This document shows positions 1 to 7,514 of a stretch of 64,000 bases of DNA, in pieces. The position numbers and the translations under genes were made by a program. Below the pieces are notes generated by a model. The model saw only the letters and a list, made by a program, of their open reading frames with translations, searched no databases and was not told the DNA's origin. This stretch comes from Paenisporosarcina quisquiliarum. GTDB lineage: Bacteria > Bacillota > Bacilli > Bacillales_A > Planococcaceae. The stretch spans positions 24,726 through 88,725 of the forward strand of contig NZ_JAMKBJ010000012.1 of the NCBI RefSeq assembly GCF_027563315.1, read 5' to 3'. Every line of letters starts with the position of its first letter. Position 1 is the stretch's first letter.

Positions 1-1
1 A

Positions 2-181
2 AGAATTTTATTGATGAGTGTATTAAACACAGTGGAGGATAGTTCCACATTGACTGAGAAATCAGTGCCACATCCATTCCTTGGTGAATTACCGCTTAAT
101 CAATGGATTGAATTAATATACTTACATGAACAAAGGCATATTGAACAAATAAAAGAAATTAAATTACTCGCCAAATCTTAA
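2..181 (+). CDS. DinB-like four-helix protein, C-terminal fragment (5' end outside window)
   Basis: An open frame enters from the window edge and stops at TAA 179-181, giving 59 residues. It contains HPFLGELPLNQW followed by a helix with HEQRHIEQI. That arrangement, a His-Pro-x-x-Gly turn, a Trp and then a helix with two spaced His residues and a QI pair, is typical of the C-terminal helix of the DinB_2/DinB superfamily, which includes metal-binding damage-inducible and thiol-transferase-like proteins. Metal binding is inferred from the family. A terminator follows directly. DUF1569, a related fold, is the alternative. Confidence 0.6.
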   Translation, partial: RILLMSVLNTVEDSSTLTEKSVPHPFLGELPLNQWIELIYLHEQRHIEQIKEIKLLAKS

Positions 182-196
182 CTGAATTTTAATGAT

Positions 197-241
197 AAAA
201 AGCACGTACTTGGTCTAAATAGATTGAGTATGTGCTTTTTT
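197..241 (+). terminator. Rho-independent terminator
   Basis: AAAAGCACGTACT pairs with AGTATGTGCTTTT across a 17-nt loop and runs into a T tract. It ends the DinB-like gene. Confidence 0.8.
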
Positions 242-327
242 GCTATTTGATAGAAAATTAAAAATATCTTTGTGATGTAAGTTATTTACAGTAAAATAAA
301 GTTATTATCTATTGATAGGTGGTATAC

Positions 328-795
328 ATGATTTCTTTACTTATTACGGGTCTGATTGTCATGGTGGTTGGCCATATCGTACTCATCACATGCTCTTTTA
401 AAAGTACAAAACAAGAGAATAAAATATTGTTTCAGACCCTTCCTGTATCATGGTTCTGGCTTGTCTTTGTTGTTGCTCACAAAATCAGGGAGTGGAAATT
501 TCCCCTCGAAGATACCGAAGGATATACCATGGGATTTGGCTTAATTCTTCCGGGAGTATTCATTTTGATTTTAATCATAATGATTGGTGGAGGAGGGGGC
601 ATGAAGGCTGCAAGGAGGTATAATCAAAAACCTTTACTCGTCATATCAGCATTATCTGTAACTGTCATCTTTACGAATGTGTTGGTTTTTTTACTCTATC
701 CAATTGTCTCGCTGTTCATTATCATAAAGAAATTACTAAGAAAAACTCAACTGTTTAATGGAGGAAAGTATGAAAGAAAAGAGCGAGAGATTTAA
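328..795 (+). CDS. Small integral membrane protein of unknown function
   Basis: 155 residues with about four hydrophobic segments: an N-terminal helix, a WFWLVFVV stretch, a middle helix ending in a run of Gly, and a C-terminal helix before a basic tail (KKLLRKTQ). I do not recognise the family. I chose ATG 328 because AGGTGG lies 5-6 nt upstream; the in-frame GTG at 319 falls inside that ribosome site. The 3' end overlaps the next gene by 26 nt, so the two are probably co-translated and may act together at the membrane. Confidence 0.65.
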   Translation: MISLLITGLIVMVVGHIVLITCSFKSTKQENKILFQTLPVSWFWLVFVVAHKIREWKFPLEDTEGYTMGFGLILPGVFILILIIMIGGGGGMKAARRYNQKPLLVISALSVTVIFTNVLVFLLYPIVSLFIIIKKLLRKTQLFNGGKYERKEREI

Positions 796-1309
796 GTTCA
801 CTAAAGTACAGAAAATTGTGTTGAGCATTGCGGTTTTGGGTATTGTTGGAACGATTATCTATGGAATGTACGGACAAGAAGTACCCATTATTAAAAAAGA
901 TGGAACAATTACAGAAACTACGACTGAAGATGGCGGGAAAATAATTGAAGTAAAAGAAGTGAGAGACCAACCTGTTGAAGAAGAATTTCCGATGAATATG
1001 CCCGATTTTCAGGTAGGTCAAGTTATCCATCAAATGAGCCACCAGAAAATAGAAGCGGAAGAAAAGTGGGGGTTCCTTCCTTTGACAGCTGAGCGTGTGA
1101 ACAGATTAATAGACGTAGTTGAAAATGGTGATTATCAAAATAAAAATCGCTATTTAAGCATTCTTAATCGGTGGTCAAAAAATGATTTCACGCAAGTAGA
1201 TGAAGATCACAATACAATTTGGAACTTGCAGGGTGGAAATGTGGGCAAGGCAACGGGAATTCTCAGTTATGAAGAAGAAAAAGAATTCATTGAAAAATAC
1301 TATGAATAG
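770..1309 (+). CDS. Membrane-anchored protein, DUF6241-like
   Basis: 179 residues: a short basic N-terminus, one transmembrane helix at about 15-35, then a hydrophilic domain. The domain holds QMSHQKIEAEEKWG, RVNRLIDVVE and ILNRWSKNDF, and ends ILSYEEEKEFIEKYY. I recall this pattern from the Bacillus family DUF6241, which has no known role. ATG 770 is preferred to ATG 758 because 758 lies within the GGAGG ribosome site at 760-764. It overlaps the upstream membrane gene and is followed by a terminator, so the two form a short operon. The domain probably faces outward, by inference from the single helix. Confidence 0.7.
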   Translation: MKEKSERFKFTKVQKIVLSIAVLGIVGTIIYGMYGQEVPIIKKDGTITETTTEDGGKIIEVKEVRDQPVEEEFPMNMPDFQVGQVIHQMSHQKIEAEEKWGFLPLTAERVNRLIDVVENGDYQNKNRYLSILNRWSKNDFTQVDEDHNTIWNLQGGNVGKATGILSYEEEKEFIEKYYE

Positions 1310-1310
1310 T

Positions 1311-1340
1311 AAAGGCACTCACTTTCGTGAGGGCCTTTTT
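1311..1340 (+). terminator. Rho-independent terminator
   Basis: AAAGGC and CTCAC pair with GTGAG and GGCCTTT around a TTTC loop, followed by T5. It closes the two-gene operon. Confidence 0.85.
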
Positions 1341-1494
1341 ATTTTTCCCTAGGACGGTTGTATTGTTAAGAACATCATTTCTAGAAAATGATTAGTGAAA
1401 TCCAGCAAGTGAAATGGTACATTAAGTTTACAGGTAATGGAAGGAAGTAGAATCTATTAACTGAAAAAGAATAGTATGAAAGCAGGCGAGCAAC

Positions 1495-2115
1495 ATAGAG
1501 TTTTTAGCATTTCCTTTAGAACAAATCCCATATGTACTTATTACATTAATAATTGCCTTTACGTTACATGAATTTATGCACGCTTGGATGGCTTCAGTGT
1601 TTGGAGACGACACAGCAAAAAGAGAGGGACGAGTAACGCTTAATCCTTTAAAACATCTGGACATAGCTGGTACTCTTCTAATTTTTATTGCTGGATTTGG
1701 TTGGGCAAAGCCTGTACCAGTAAACGCTGCATATTTCGCAACTAGACGCGTTCAATCCATCATCGTCAGTTTAGTTGGACCCCTCAGTAACTTTGTTCTG
1801 GCGTTTATTGGATTTACAATTTATTATTTTTCACCAATGAACATGACAATGGATGAATTCTGGAATGTCTTTGTCATGTTGAACGTAGTGTTAGGTGTGT
1901 TTAATCTTTTGCCACTACCCCCATTGGATGGATATCGAATTGTGTCCAGTCTATTTCCAGTCAAAATTCAGGAAAAACTGCGACCTTTGGAAGCTTACGG
2001 TTCCATTGTCTTTTTAATTGTAGTTTTGACGCCAATTGGCGATAGCACCATCATGCCATTCATCGGAAGTAGTATAGACGTGGTCATGAGTTTGTTCTAT
2101 TCAATTTATGAATAA
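1495..2115 (+). CDS. Site-2 protease-type zinc metalloprotease, M50 family (YwhC-like), apparent ATA start
   Basis: 206 residues if started at ATA 1495. The frame reads IEFLAFPLEQIP, then a transmembrane helix carrying HEFMH (the HExxH zinc motif), GRVTLNPLKHLD, GFGWAKPVPVN, GPLSN, and NLLPLPPLDGY, which holds the second metal-binding Asp. Length and motif order match the short YwhC/SpoIVFB-like group of intramembrane proteases. An in-frame stop (TGA 1477) and the absence of ATG/GTG/TTG between it and ATG 1576 are unusual: ATG 1576 lies inside the HEFMH motif and would destroy the active site. A weak ribosome site, AGGCGAG, is at 1484-1490. Either ATA is used as the start or a start mutation has silenced the gene. 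In B. subtilis ywhC adjoins ywhD; here ywhD is 53 kb away. Confidence 0.75.
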   Translation: MEFLAFPLEQIPYVLITLIIAFTLHEFMHAWMASVFGDDTAKREGRVTLNPLKHLDIAGTLLIFIAGFGWAKPVPVNAAYFATRRVQSIIVSLVGPLSNFVLAFIGFTIYYFSPMNMTMDEFWNVFVMLNVVLGVFNLLPLPPLDGYRIVSSLFPVKIQEKLRPLEAYGSIVFLIVVLTPIGDSTIMPFIGSSIDVVMSLFYSIYE

Positions 2116-2142
2116 TCAAAGTGTGTTCCTTTGTCTATGATA

Positions 2143-2173
2143 GCGTAGCCTGTTGGGTTTCGCTTGTTTTTTT
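2143..2173 (+). terminator. Probable terminator after the M50 protease
   Basis: GCGTAGCC pairs imperfectly with GGGTTTCGC (one mismatch, one G-T pair), followed by TTGTTTTTTT. Confidence 0.5.
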
Positions 2174-2307
2174 GGCAGGAGTCTTTTAGAAATAACCGAC
2201 CACTTTTCCCGCTGGAAATTTAAAGAAGAATACTTACAGTAGCGCTTTCTGTTGATTGTATTGGAGGCGGCAGAAAACAACTGCTCCTGCGGTTACTCGT
2301 CGCAAAG

Positions 2308-2437
2308 ATTGGGACCGAATTCCTTGGTCCAATCATTTCAGCGGGAACAGCACGAGCTGAAGGCCCCGGAGTCACGTAGTGACGAGGAGACTGAAGCCGT
2401 GCCCGCGAAACGCGTCCGCCGCAAAGAAAATCAACAT
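2308..2437 (+). repeat. Dispersed palindromic repeat element, Planococcaceae/Bacillaceae type
   Basis: A GC-rich, structured stretch in an AT-rich intergenic region. A hairpin (GATTGGGACC/GGTCCAATC, 2308-2336) is followed by a core with CAGCGGGAACAGCACGAGC, AGTCACGTAGTGACGAGGAG and CCCGCGAAACGCGTCCGCC. The core resembles the two elements at 32318-32618, so this is a multi-copy family in this genome. Frames inside it (2252-2449, 2379-2600) have no ribosome site and are not counted as genes. The rest of the 2174-2592 gap holds nothing else I can name. Confidence 0.7.
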
Positions 2438-2488
2438 TATCATCTATAACATTATTTTTAAAAGCATACAGTTATATTCAAAGTTTTT

Positions 2489-2522
2489 GAAACCACTCTC
2501 GGGAAAAGAGTGGTTTTTCTTT
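2489..2522 (+). terminator. Hairpin with T-rich tail
   Basis: AAACCACTCT pairs with AGAGTGGTTT around CGGGAAA, followed by TTCTTTT. It lies between the repeat element and the next gene. Confidence 0.75.
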
Positions 2523-2592
2523 TATTTGAACAACAAAATGAAACTTTTGATTGGAAGAAACTACAAATTGATACATAGAGGGGGAGATGGGC

Positions 2593-3063
2593 ATGAATAG
2601 ATCTTCGATTTGGGCAACTTTGCTTTTACTGACAGTGGCAATGGGTATCACTTTTTTCGTGTTGAATCATGAACGTGAACCAATCAAACAAAGTGAACCT
2701 GTAAAAGCTGCTGTCATTGAGGACTATATTGCGGAAAAGTATGGAGATGAATTTGGCTGGAATATCCAAAATGGTCACAAGAGTATGGCTGAAAATGAAC
2801 TCAGTTTATATCCGGAAGCATATGAAAATGCGAAAAATGCAGGTGTGGATTTGAAAGCTTACAGTGGAGAATACATTAACCATTATACATTTCCGCTATT
2901 GCCTATTTGTCAAAAAGACGGTGAAGACCGTGGTGTAAAGCTGATAGTATTTGAACACAATGGTAAATTCTTTGGCGATTATATGGGTTCGCTCAATACG
3001 GATGGTGGACCCCGAAAAACCATCACAAAAGACGAGTGGCTCGCCGAAGATCACTGCAAATAA
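2593..3063 (+). CDS. Membrane-anchored or secreted protein of unknown function
   Basis: 156 residues. An N-terminal hydrophobic helix (about 8-24) lacks a lipobox Cys and probably acts as a signal anchor. The exported part includes DYIAEKYGDEF, YPEAYENAKNAG, a HYTFPLLPICQ stretch, FFGDYMGSLNTDGG and the C-terminal WLAEDHCK. Two Cys residues could form a disulphide. I do not firmly recognise the family. ATG 2593 is chosen because GGAG lies 6 nt upstream; ATG 2587 sits directly on the ribosome site. The amidase gene follows after about 100 bp with its own ribosome site. Confidence 0.65.
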   Translation: MNRSSIWATLLLLTVAMGITFFVLNHEREPIKQSEPVKAAVIEDYIAEKYGDEFGWNIQNGHKSMAENELSLYPEAYENAKNAGVDLKAYSGEYINHYTFPLLPICQKDGEDRGVKLIVFEHNGKFFGDYMGSLNTDGGPRKTITKDEWLAEDHCK

Positions 3064-3155
3064 CTTCTCGACAATAAAACGCCAAAGACGATACTTCTCA
3101 TATTTAACACGCTCCATTCTTCTAATTCCGTCAATATTTACATACGCTCTCCATA

Positions 3156-3162
3156 AGGAGGG
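3156..3162 (+). promoter_or_regulatory. Ribosome binding site that points to an ATA start
   Basis: A near-perfect AAGGAGGG is followed 6 nt later by ATA 3169. ATA is the only codon at ordinary spacing; the first canonical codon (GTG 3190) is 27 nt away. Confidence 0.6.
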
Positions 3163-3168
3163 ATTTCT

Positions 3169-3657
3169 ATATACAATCGTCAAGCAGCCGTGGATTATGC
3201 GAATAGGTGGTGGAACTCCAACAATCCAGCTTTTCCCGTATTTGATGTCGATTGCACGAATTACATTTCCCAATGTTTGCTTGCAGGTGGAGCTCCAATG
3301 CGAGGCTATCCAAACCGAAATAAAGGATGGTGGGTCAGAGGGGGCACGTGGAGCTTTAGCTGGAGTACTTCACATTCACTCAGATGGTATCTGGATACGT
3401 CCACAACAGGCTTGCAGGCAGTAAAAGTGGCGAATGCCAGCGATTTAAAGCTGGGCGATGTCATCAGTTATGACTTTCAGGGCGATGGCAGATTCGATCA
3501 CACGACGATCGTTACAGGATTTAATGAAATCGGAGAGCCACTTGTCAATGCACATACCGTCAGCGCCCGTCAAAGGAATTGGCGCTATACAACGTCACCA
3601 GCCTATACAGATGATGCGAGATATATTTTCTTTCATATTAAAGATTCATTTACGTAA
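3169..3657 (+). CDS. Amidase-domain protein (Amidase_6, NlpC/P60-like), apparent ATA start
   Basis: 162 residues from ATA 3169. The sequence opens YNRQAAVDYANRWWN, continues with the catalytic-Cys motif DCTNYISQC, a Gly/Trp-rich stretch (GGAPMRGYPN, KGWWVRGG), then GDVISYDFQGDGRFDHTTIV with the putative catalytic His, and LVNAHT. This covers the whole Amidase_6 domain, a papain-like fold thought to cleave amide bonds in the cell wall. No signal peptide is visible, whereas larger family members have an extra N-terminal region, so this is a domain-only form. An in-frame TAA at 3154 blocks any longer start. A GTG 3190 start would remove the conserved first helix residues. It is an ATA-initiated gene or one with a recently mutated start. 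Confidence 0.75.
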   Translation: MYNRQAAVDYANRWWNSNNPAFPVFDVDCTNYISQCLLAGGAPMRGYPNRNKGWWVRGGTWSFSWSTSHSLRWYLDTSTTGLQAVKVANASDLKLGDVISYDFQGDGRFDHTTIVTGFNEIGEPLVNAHTVSARQRNWRYTTSPAYTDDARYIFFHIKDSFT

Positions 3658-3685
3658 AAAACCCTTGGAATCCCAAGGGTTTTTG
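3658..3685 (+). terminator. Bidirectional terminator
   Basis: AAACCCTTGG pairs with CCAAGGGTTT around a 4-nt loop, with A and T tracts on both sides. It serves the amidase gene and the opposing degV-type gene. Confidence 0.85.
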
Positions 3686-3707
3686 TGTTGTACACTTTCT
3701 ATGTCTC

Positions 3708-3747
3708 GCTTCAGGCGCTCCTCTTAAAGGGTGCTTGAAGCTTTTTT
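3708..3747 (+). terminator. Second hairpin before the opposing gene
   Basis: GCTTCAGGCGCT pairs with GGGTGCTTGAAGC, followed by TTTTTT on the + strand. Confidence 0.6.
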
Positions 3748-3750
3748 CAT

Positions 3751-4608
3751 TTATTCAGCAGGTACGTGCCAAAGTGCAGCGATTGTACCTTCACCAGCAT
3801 GGACTGCAAGAACTGAGCTGATTTCACCAACACGAACTTCCAGACCAGGAACCTTTGATTGAATCAGATCTTTTAATTCCGCTACTTGATCTGGTATATT
3901 GCCATGCATAAGATCTATTGAGCGAACACCGTCTTTTTCGTATGCATCGACGGCTTTATCAACTAAATAGTTGAGCGCTTTCTTTTGAGAACGCACTTTA
4001 TCAAGCGCTTTCAATTCGCCTTCTTCTGTTAAGTGAATAATTGGTTTGACTTGCAATAAGCTACCCAAGAAAAATTGAACGCCACTCATACGACCGCCTT
4101 TATAAAGCTGGTTCAAGTTTCCGATTAAAATATAGTTACGTAAGTTTTTCACTTCGCTTCTAAGTTGTGTAGCAATTTCTTCAAGATGCATTCCACGTTC
4201 TTGCAAAACGATTCCGCGCTCTACAAGTTTAGTGATGCCAGATGATAGAGCAAGAGAGTCGACACATTCCATATGAACTTCAGCAATTTCAGCACCTGAT
4301 TTGGATGAAGAAATGGTTCCGCTCAATTTGGCCGAAACGTGTACGGCTAGAATAGCTTCATACTCTTCACTGATTTGTTCATAGAGTTTGGCAAATTCAC
4401 CTGCAGCTGGTTGAGAGGTCTTTGGAAATTCTTCTGCATTTCGAATGCGATTGTAAAGTTCATCTGAAGTTAAATCAATGCCATCCGCATATTGTTCCTG
4501 TCCAAAATGGATAGCTAATGGTACAACATGTACATCTGGGTGGGCAGCGAGTATATCGCTAATATAAGCAGTACTATCCACAACCCATGCAATTGGTTTT
4601 TTTGACAT
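3751..4608 (-). CDS. DegV family fatty-acid-binding protein (FakB-like)
   Basis: 285 residues, full length for the family. Typical features are the N-terminal WVVDSTAYIS strand and turn, PLAIHFG, YADGID, KTSQPAAGEF, SAKLSGTISSS, the RMSGVQFFLGSLLQVKPI loop, and the C-terminal HAGEGTIAALW. DegV proteins bind long-chain fatty acids; the FakB subgroup presents them to the FakA kinase for phosphorylation and entry into phospholipids. No fakA gene lies in the window, so the FakB role is inferred. It is followed, head to tail on the same strand, by no other gene; the PlsY-type acyltransferase lies 117 bp upstream and also works in phospholipid synthesis, which makes the pairing sensible. Confidence 0.9.
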   Translation of the reverse strand: MSKKPIAWVVDSTAYISDILAAHPDVHVVPLAIHFGQEQYADGIDLTSDELYNRIRNAEEFPKTSQPAAGEFAKLYEQISEEYEAILAVHVSAKLSGTISSSKSGAEIAEVHMECVDSLALSSGITKLVERGIVLQERGMHLEEIATQLRSEVKNLRNYILIGNLNQLYKGGRMSGVQFFLGSLLQVKPIIHLTEEGELKALDKVRSQKKALNYLVDKAVDAYEKDGVRSIDLMHGNIPDQVAELKDLIQSKVPGLEVRVGEISSVLAVHAGEGTIAALWHVPAE

Positions 4609-4725
4609 CTACTAAACACCCTATCTTTAATTAAAGATTTTGACTATTTATTACTATAACACGAAAAGTATTTTCTCGCGATGGTCTTTGGTTTAAAATG
4701 AATTAAAGCTATTCAAGTGATAATG

Positions 4726-5295
4726 TTACGAGCGTTTCCATTTCTGTTCATCAAAAGATTGTTTGAAGTCGAAGCGATGTCGATACATAATGAAGAGTAT
4801 CGCAACAACTATTGGCCAAGCATCTAATATTTCATTTAAATAGATAACTGACCCAATATACGCAAAATAACCGAAAATCATGCTAAGTGTAGCACTTCGT
4901 ATAAAAAGTAACGCGACTAAAAAGACCACAATGAACGCAAATGCAAATAATAGATTGAAAGTCAGGCCAATTCCGACGAAAGTTGCGATCCCTTTTCCGC
5001 CTTTGCCTTTTAACCAAAATGGAAACATATGACCACAAATGACCAACAAACCACCCATTGCCACTGCCCATTCTTCAAAGCCGAAGTAGCGTCCTGCGAA
5101 GATTACAAGAACACCTTTCAAGGCATCACCTAAAAAAGTGAGCAGGAATGCGGATTTACCAATCACTGCACCTGCATTGCGTGCGCCTAAGTTTCCACTG
5201 CGATGGTGGCGTAAATCCGTTTTATAAAATTTCCCTACCCACCAGGCAGTCAGAACATTACCCAATAAATAGCTGGCCAAGAAATACATAATCAT
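4726..5295 (-). CDS. plsY: Glycerol-3-phosphate acyltransferase, PlsY type
   Basis: 189-residue polytopic membrane protein with the three PlsY signatures: SGNLGARNAG near residue 40, GDALKGVLV, and GHMFPFWLKGKGGKGIAT near 95-115. PlsY uses acyl phosphate to acylate glycerol 3-phosphate, the first step of phospholipid synthesis, at the inner face of the membrane. ATG 5295 is chosen because GAGGTG lies 5 nt upstream; an upstream TTG in the same frame overlaps that site. The sequence diverges enough from housekeeping PlsY that it could be a second copy. It is divergent from the 7TM-GGDEF gene. Confidence 0.85.
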   Translation of the reverse strand: MIMYFLASYLLGNVLTAWWVGKFYKTDLRHHRSGNLGARNAGAVIGKSAFLLTFLGDALKGVLVIFAGRYFGFEEWAVAMGGLLVICGHMFPFWLKGKGGKGIATFVGIGLTFNLLFAFAFIVVFLVALLFIRSATLSMIFGYFAYIGSVIYLNEILDAWPIVVAILFIMYRHRFDFKQSFDEQKWKRS

Positions 5296-5378
5296 ACGAA
5301 CACCTCGCAAACGCTTTCTTTCTATTATGAAGGAAAAGCATGAATTGGGAAATAATATTTAACGCAGGAGGGAACCTA

Positions 5379-7199
5379 TTGAAGAAACCTATACATATCC
5401 TTTTATTCTTCATACTCTTGCTTTCAGGCTTTTCGCTTCCATCCATAACTGAACAGAATGAATTGGTAGCGGATCAAGGAATAATTAATCTTCAGTCCTA
5501 TGAATTTTCTAAAGATAAATTGATTAGTTTGAACGGACAATGGGCTTTCCATTGGCAGCAGTTATTAACACCAACAGAAGCCCAACAACAAAAAACATCT
5601 GATTATATGGAAGTGCCAGATGCTTGGGACATTCAAACAGGAACCATGTTAGGTTATGCAACCTATTCCTTGACGATTCAAATTCCTGAGAATTTACAGG
5701 GGCAAGTAATGGGCATTTATATTCCACATCAATATTCTTCCTACAGCTTATGGGCGGACGGGGAACGTATTGCGTTTAATGGTAAGGTGGGCGATTCCAA
5801 AGAATCCAGTGAACCGGCATTTCGTAAAGAACTTGCTTATTTCACTCCTGAAAGTCCAGAAATTAAACTAACTATGCAAGTTTCAAATTTTGAATTTCCA
5901 ATCGGAGGGGCGACGAGACCGATTCTATTCGGAAAAGCAGATGCCATCTCCACTCATTACACCGAACTGATCGCGTCCACACTCTTCGTTATCGGCGGAA
6001 TTTTAGTGATGGGAATCTATCAATTGGGTATATTTATTTTCAGACGACAAGAGAGAGCATTTTTGTATTTCGGCATTGTCAGTATCATTATTGCTGCACG
6101 TGCTCTGTTTGTAGAACCATTATTTTTCACGGTATTATTCCCAGACTTTTCATGGTTATGGCAAAGTCGACTGGAACATTTGATATTGTATGTCGGATAT
6201 ATGATGTATCTACTGTTTTTAAGATACCTTTATCCAAACGAAATGAGCCGATGGGTGGTTAGATGGTCAATCGTGTTATCAGTCGTACTACTTGTCATTA
6301 CAACAATAGTTTCTCCATTAATATACCGACCAATATTTAATTATTTCCTCGTGATTGCCTTTGTAACGATGATGTATGTTTTAGTTGTTTTGTTTAAAGC
6401 AGTTCGCATGAAAAGACCCACAGCTGTTGTGAATTTAACCGCGAGCATTCTATTCTTTATGACCGTTATCAATGATGCGTTGATTTCCCTTAATTGGATT
6501 GACGGAATGCATCTAGCGACATACGGATTTTTCATGTACATTCTGATACAGTCGATTAACTTGAGTCGTAATTATGCACGGAAGTTTCAGGAATCTGAAT
6601 TATTGACGGATGAGCTGCGAGATTTGAATTTAACGCTGGACGAAAAAATTCATGCACGGACAAAACAATTGGAAGTAATGAATGAAAAATTACATGAACT
6701 TACGTTACTGGACGGTCTGACAGGTTTAAACAACCGTCGTTTCTTTGATGAAAAAATGGTGGAAAAAGCCGAGAAAGTGAAACGCACGAAAGACCCGGTG
6801 ACACTATTGTTAATCGATTTGGATGATTTCAAGAAATATAATGACACATATGGTCATGTATTAGGTGACGAATTAATCAAACTTGCAGCCGCCATCTTTA
6901 AAAATGTAGTGGGTTCTCGAGGTTATATCGCCAGATACGGCGGGGAAGAGTTCGCCATCATTTTGCCAGACTGTACAGAAGAAAAAGGATACATATTGGC
7001 CGAGGAGATCAGGTTGGCTATGGAAGATGCAAAAATGGAACATCTCGAGAGTTCAGTTAGTGAGTTTGCTACCTTGAGTATCGGAGGGACTTCATCCAGC
7101 AGACATCCTCATCAATGTCCTGAAGATTGGATTAAACTCGCTGATCGCGCATTGTATGAATCCAAAGAAAAAGGAAGAAACCGCGTCACCATGAAGTAA
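5379..7199 (+). CDS. 7TM-DISM sensor diguanylate cyclase (GGDEF)
   Basis: 606 residues from TTG 5379, which follows AGGAGGG by 6 nt. After a signal peptide (to about 25) there is an extracellular jelly-roll-like domain (LNGQWAFHW, WADGERIAFNG), seven transmembrane helices (about 210-400), a linker coiled coil (LTDELRDLNLTLDEKIHAR) and a GGDEF domain at about 440-600. The GGDEF domain has DGLTGLNNRRFFDE, IDLDDFKKYNDTYGH and an intact ARYGGEEFAIIL active loop. It should make cyclic di-GMP in response to an external ligand, possibly a sugar given the jelly-roll domain. I see no RxxD inhibitory site before the active loop. It lies upstream of the HD-GYP/cyclase operon, on the opposite strand. Confidence 0.9.
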   Translation: MKKPIHILLFFILLLSGFSLPSITEQNELVADQGIINLQSYEFSKDKLISLNGQWAFHWQQLLTPTEAQQQKTSDYMEVPDAWDIQTGTMLGYATYSLTIQIPENLQGQVMGIYIPHQYSSYSLWADGERIAFNGKVGDSKESSEPAFRKELAYFTPESPEIKLTMQVSNFEFPIGGATRPILFGKADAISTHYTELIASTLFVIGGILVMGIYQLGIFIFRRQERAFLYFGIVSIIIAARALFVEPLFFTVLFPDFSWLWQSRLEHLILYVGYMMYLLFLRYLYPNEMSRWVVRWSIVLSVVLLVITTIVSPLIYRPIFNYFLVIAFVTMMYVLVVLFKAVRMKRPTAVVNLTASILFFMTVINDALISLNWIDGMHLATYGFFMYILIQSINLSRNYARKFQESELLTDELRDLNLTLDEKIHARTKQLEVMNEKLHELTLLDGLTGLNNRRFFDEKMVEKAEKVKRTKDPVTLLLIDLDDFKKYNDTYGHVLGDELIKLAAAIFKNVVGSRGYIARYGGEEFAIILPDCTEEKGYILAEEIRLAMEDAKMEHLESSVSEFATLSIGGTSSSRHPHQCPEDWIKLADRALYESKEKGRNRVTMK

Positions 7200-7203
7200 A
7201 CGA

Positions 7204-7230
7204 ACCACGCCCCGGCGTGGTTTTTGTTTT
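7204..7230 (+). terminator. Rho-independent terminator
   Basis: ACCACGCC pairs with GGCGTGGT around CC, followed by TTTTGTTTTTT. Confidence 0.85.
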
Positions 7231-7254
7231 TTCTTATTAGAGGACAATGGTGCT

Positions 7255-7350
7255 AAAAGATGCTATTACAACGTGAGCTTCGATTTTTCCTACGTCAACG
7301 TCAATAATTCCTACGTCACCCTCGATTTTTCCTACGTCAACACCGATTAG
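7255..7350 (+). repeat. 21-bp tandem array, TTCCTACGT family, copy 1
   Basis: TTCCTACGT occurs at 7287, 7308 and 7329, exactly 21 bp apart. The units read (T/C)CGATTTTTCCTACGTCAAC with variation at the ends. A leader, AAAAGATGC then TTACAACGTGA, starts at 7255 and recurs at two of the other three loci. It lies between two terminators in the convergent interval 7200-7514, which has no gene. Confidence 0.9.
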
Positions 7351-7424
7351 CACACTCAAGAGTCAGGTTTCCTCCTCTCAGCCTCAATCGACAACATAAA
7401 ATCAGCTTCACTTTGCACGAAATA

Positions 7425-7464
7425 GAAACAACCTGCCAAAATTTCATCATTGGCAGGTTGTTTC
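7425..7464 (-). terminator. Terminator of the cyclase operon
   Basis: AAACAACCTGCCA pairs with TGGCAGGTTGTTT across a 12-nt loop. Flanking T-rich bases suit the - strand operon ending at 7515. Confidence 0.75.
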
Positions 7465-7514
7465 TCAATTGATTAAGATTATTTTATAAAAAAGTTGAGC
7501 CATCATCAATCCAA

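Noticed and set aside
1341..1494. GTGAAATCC/GTGAAATGG words resembling the 18.8-kb array
   Set aside because: Only two short matches 14 bp apart, not in 21-bp register.
2252..2600. Two small open frames in the 2.3-kb repeat element
   Set aside because: They follow the palindromic repeat, have no ribosome site and no protein-like composition.
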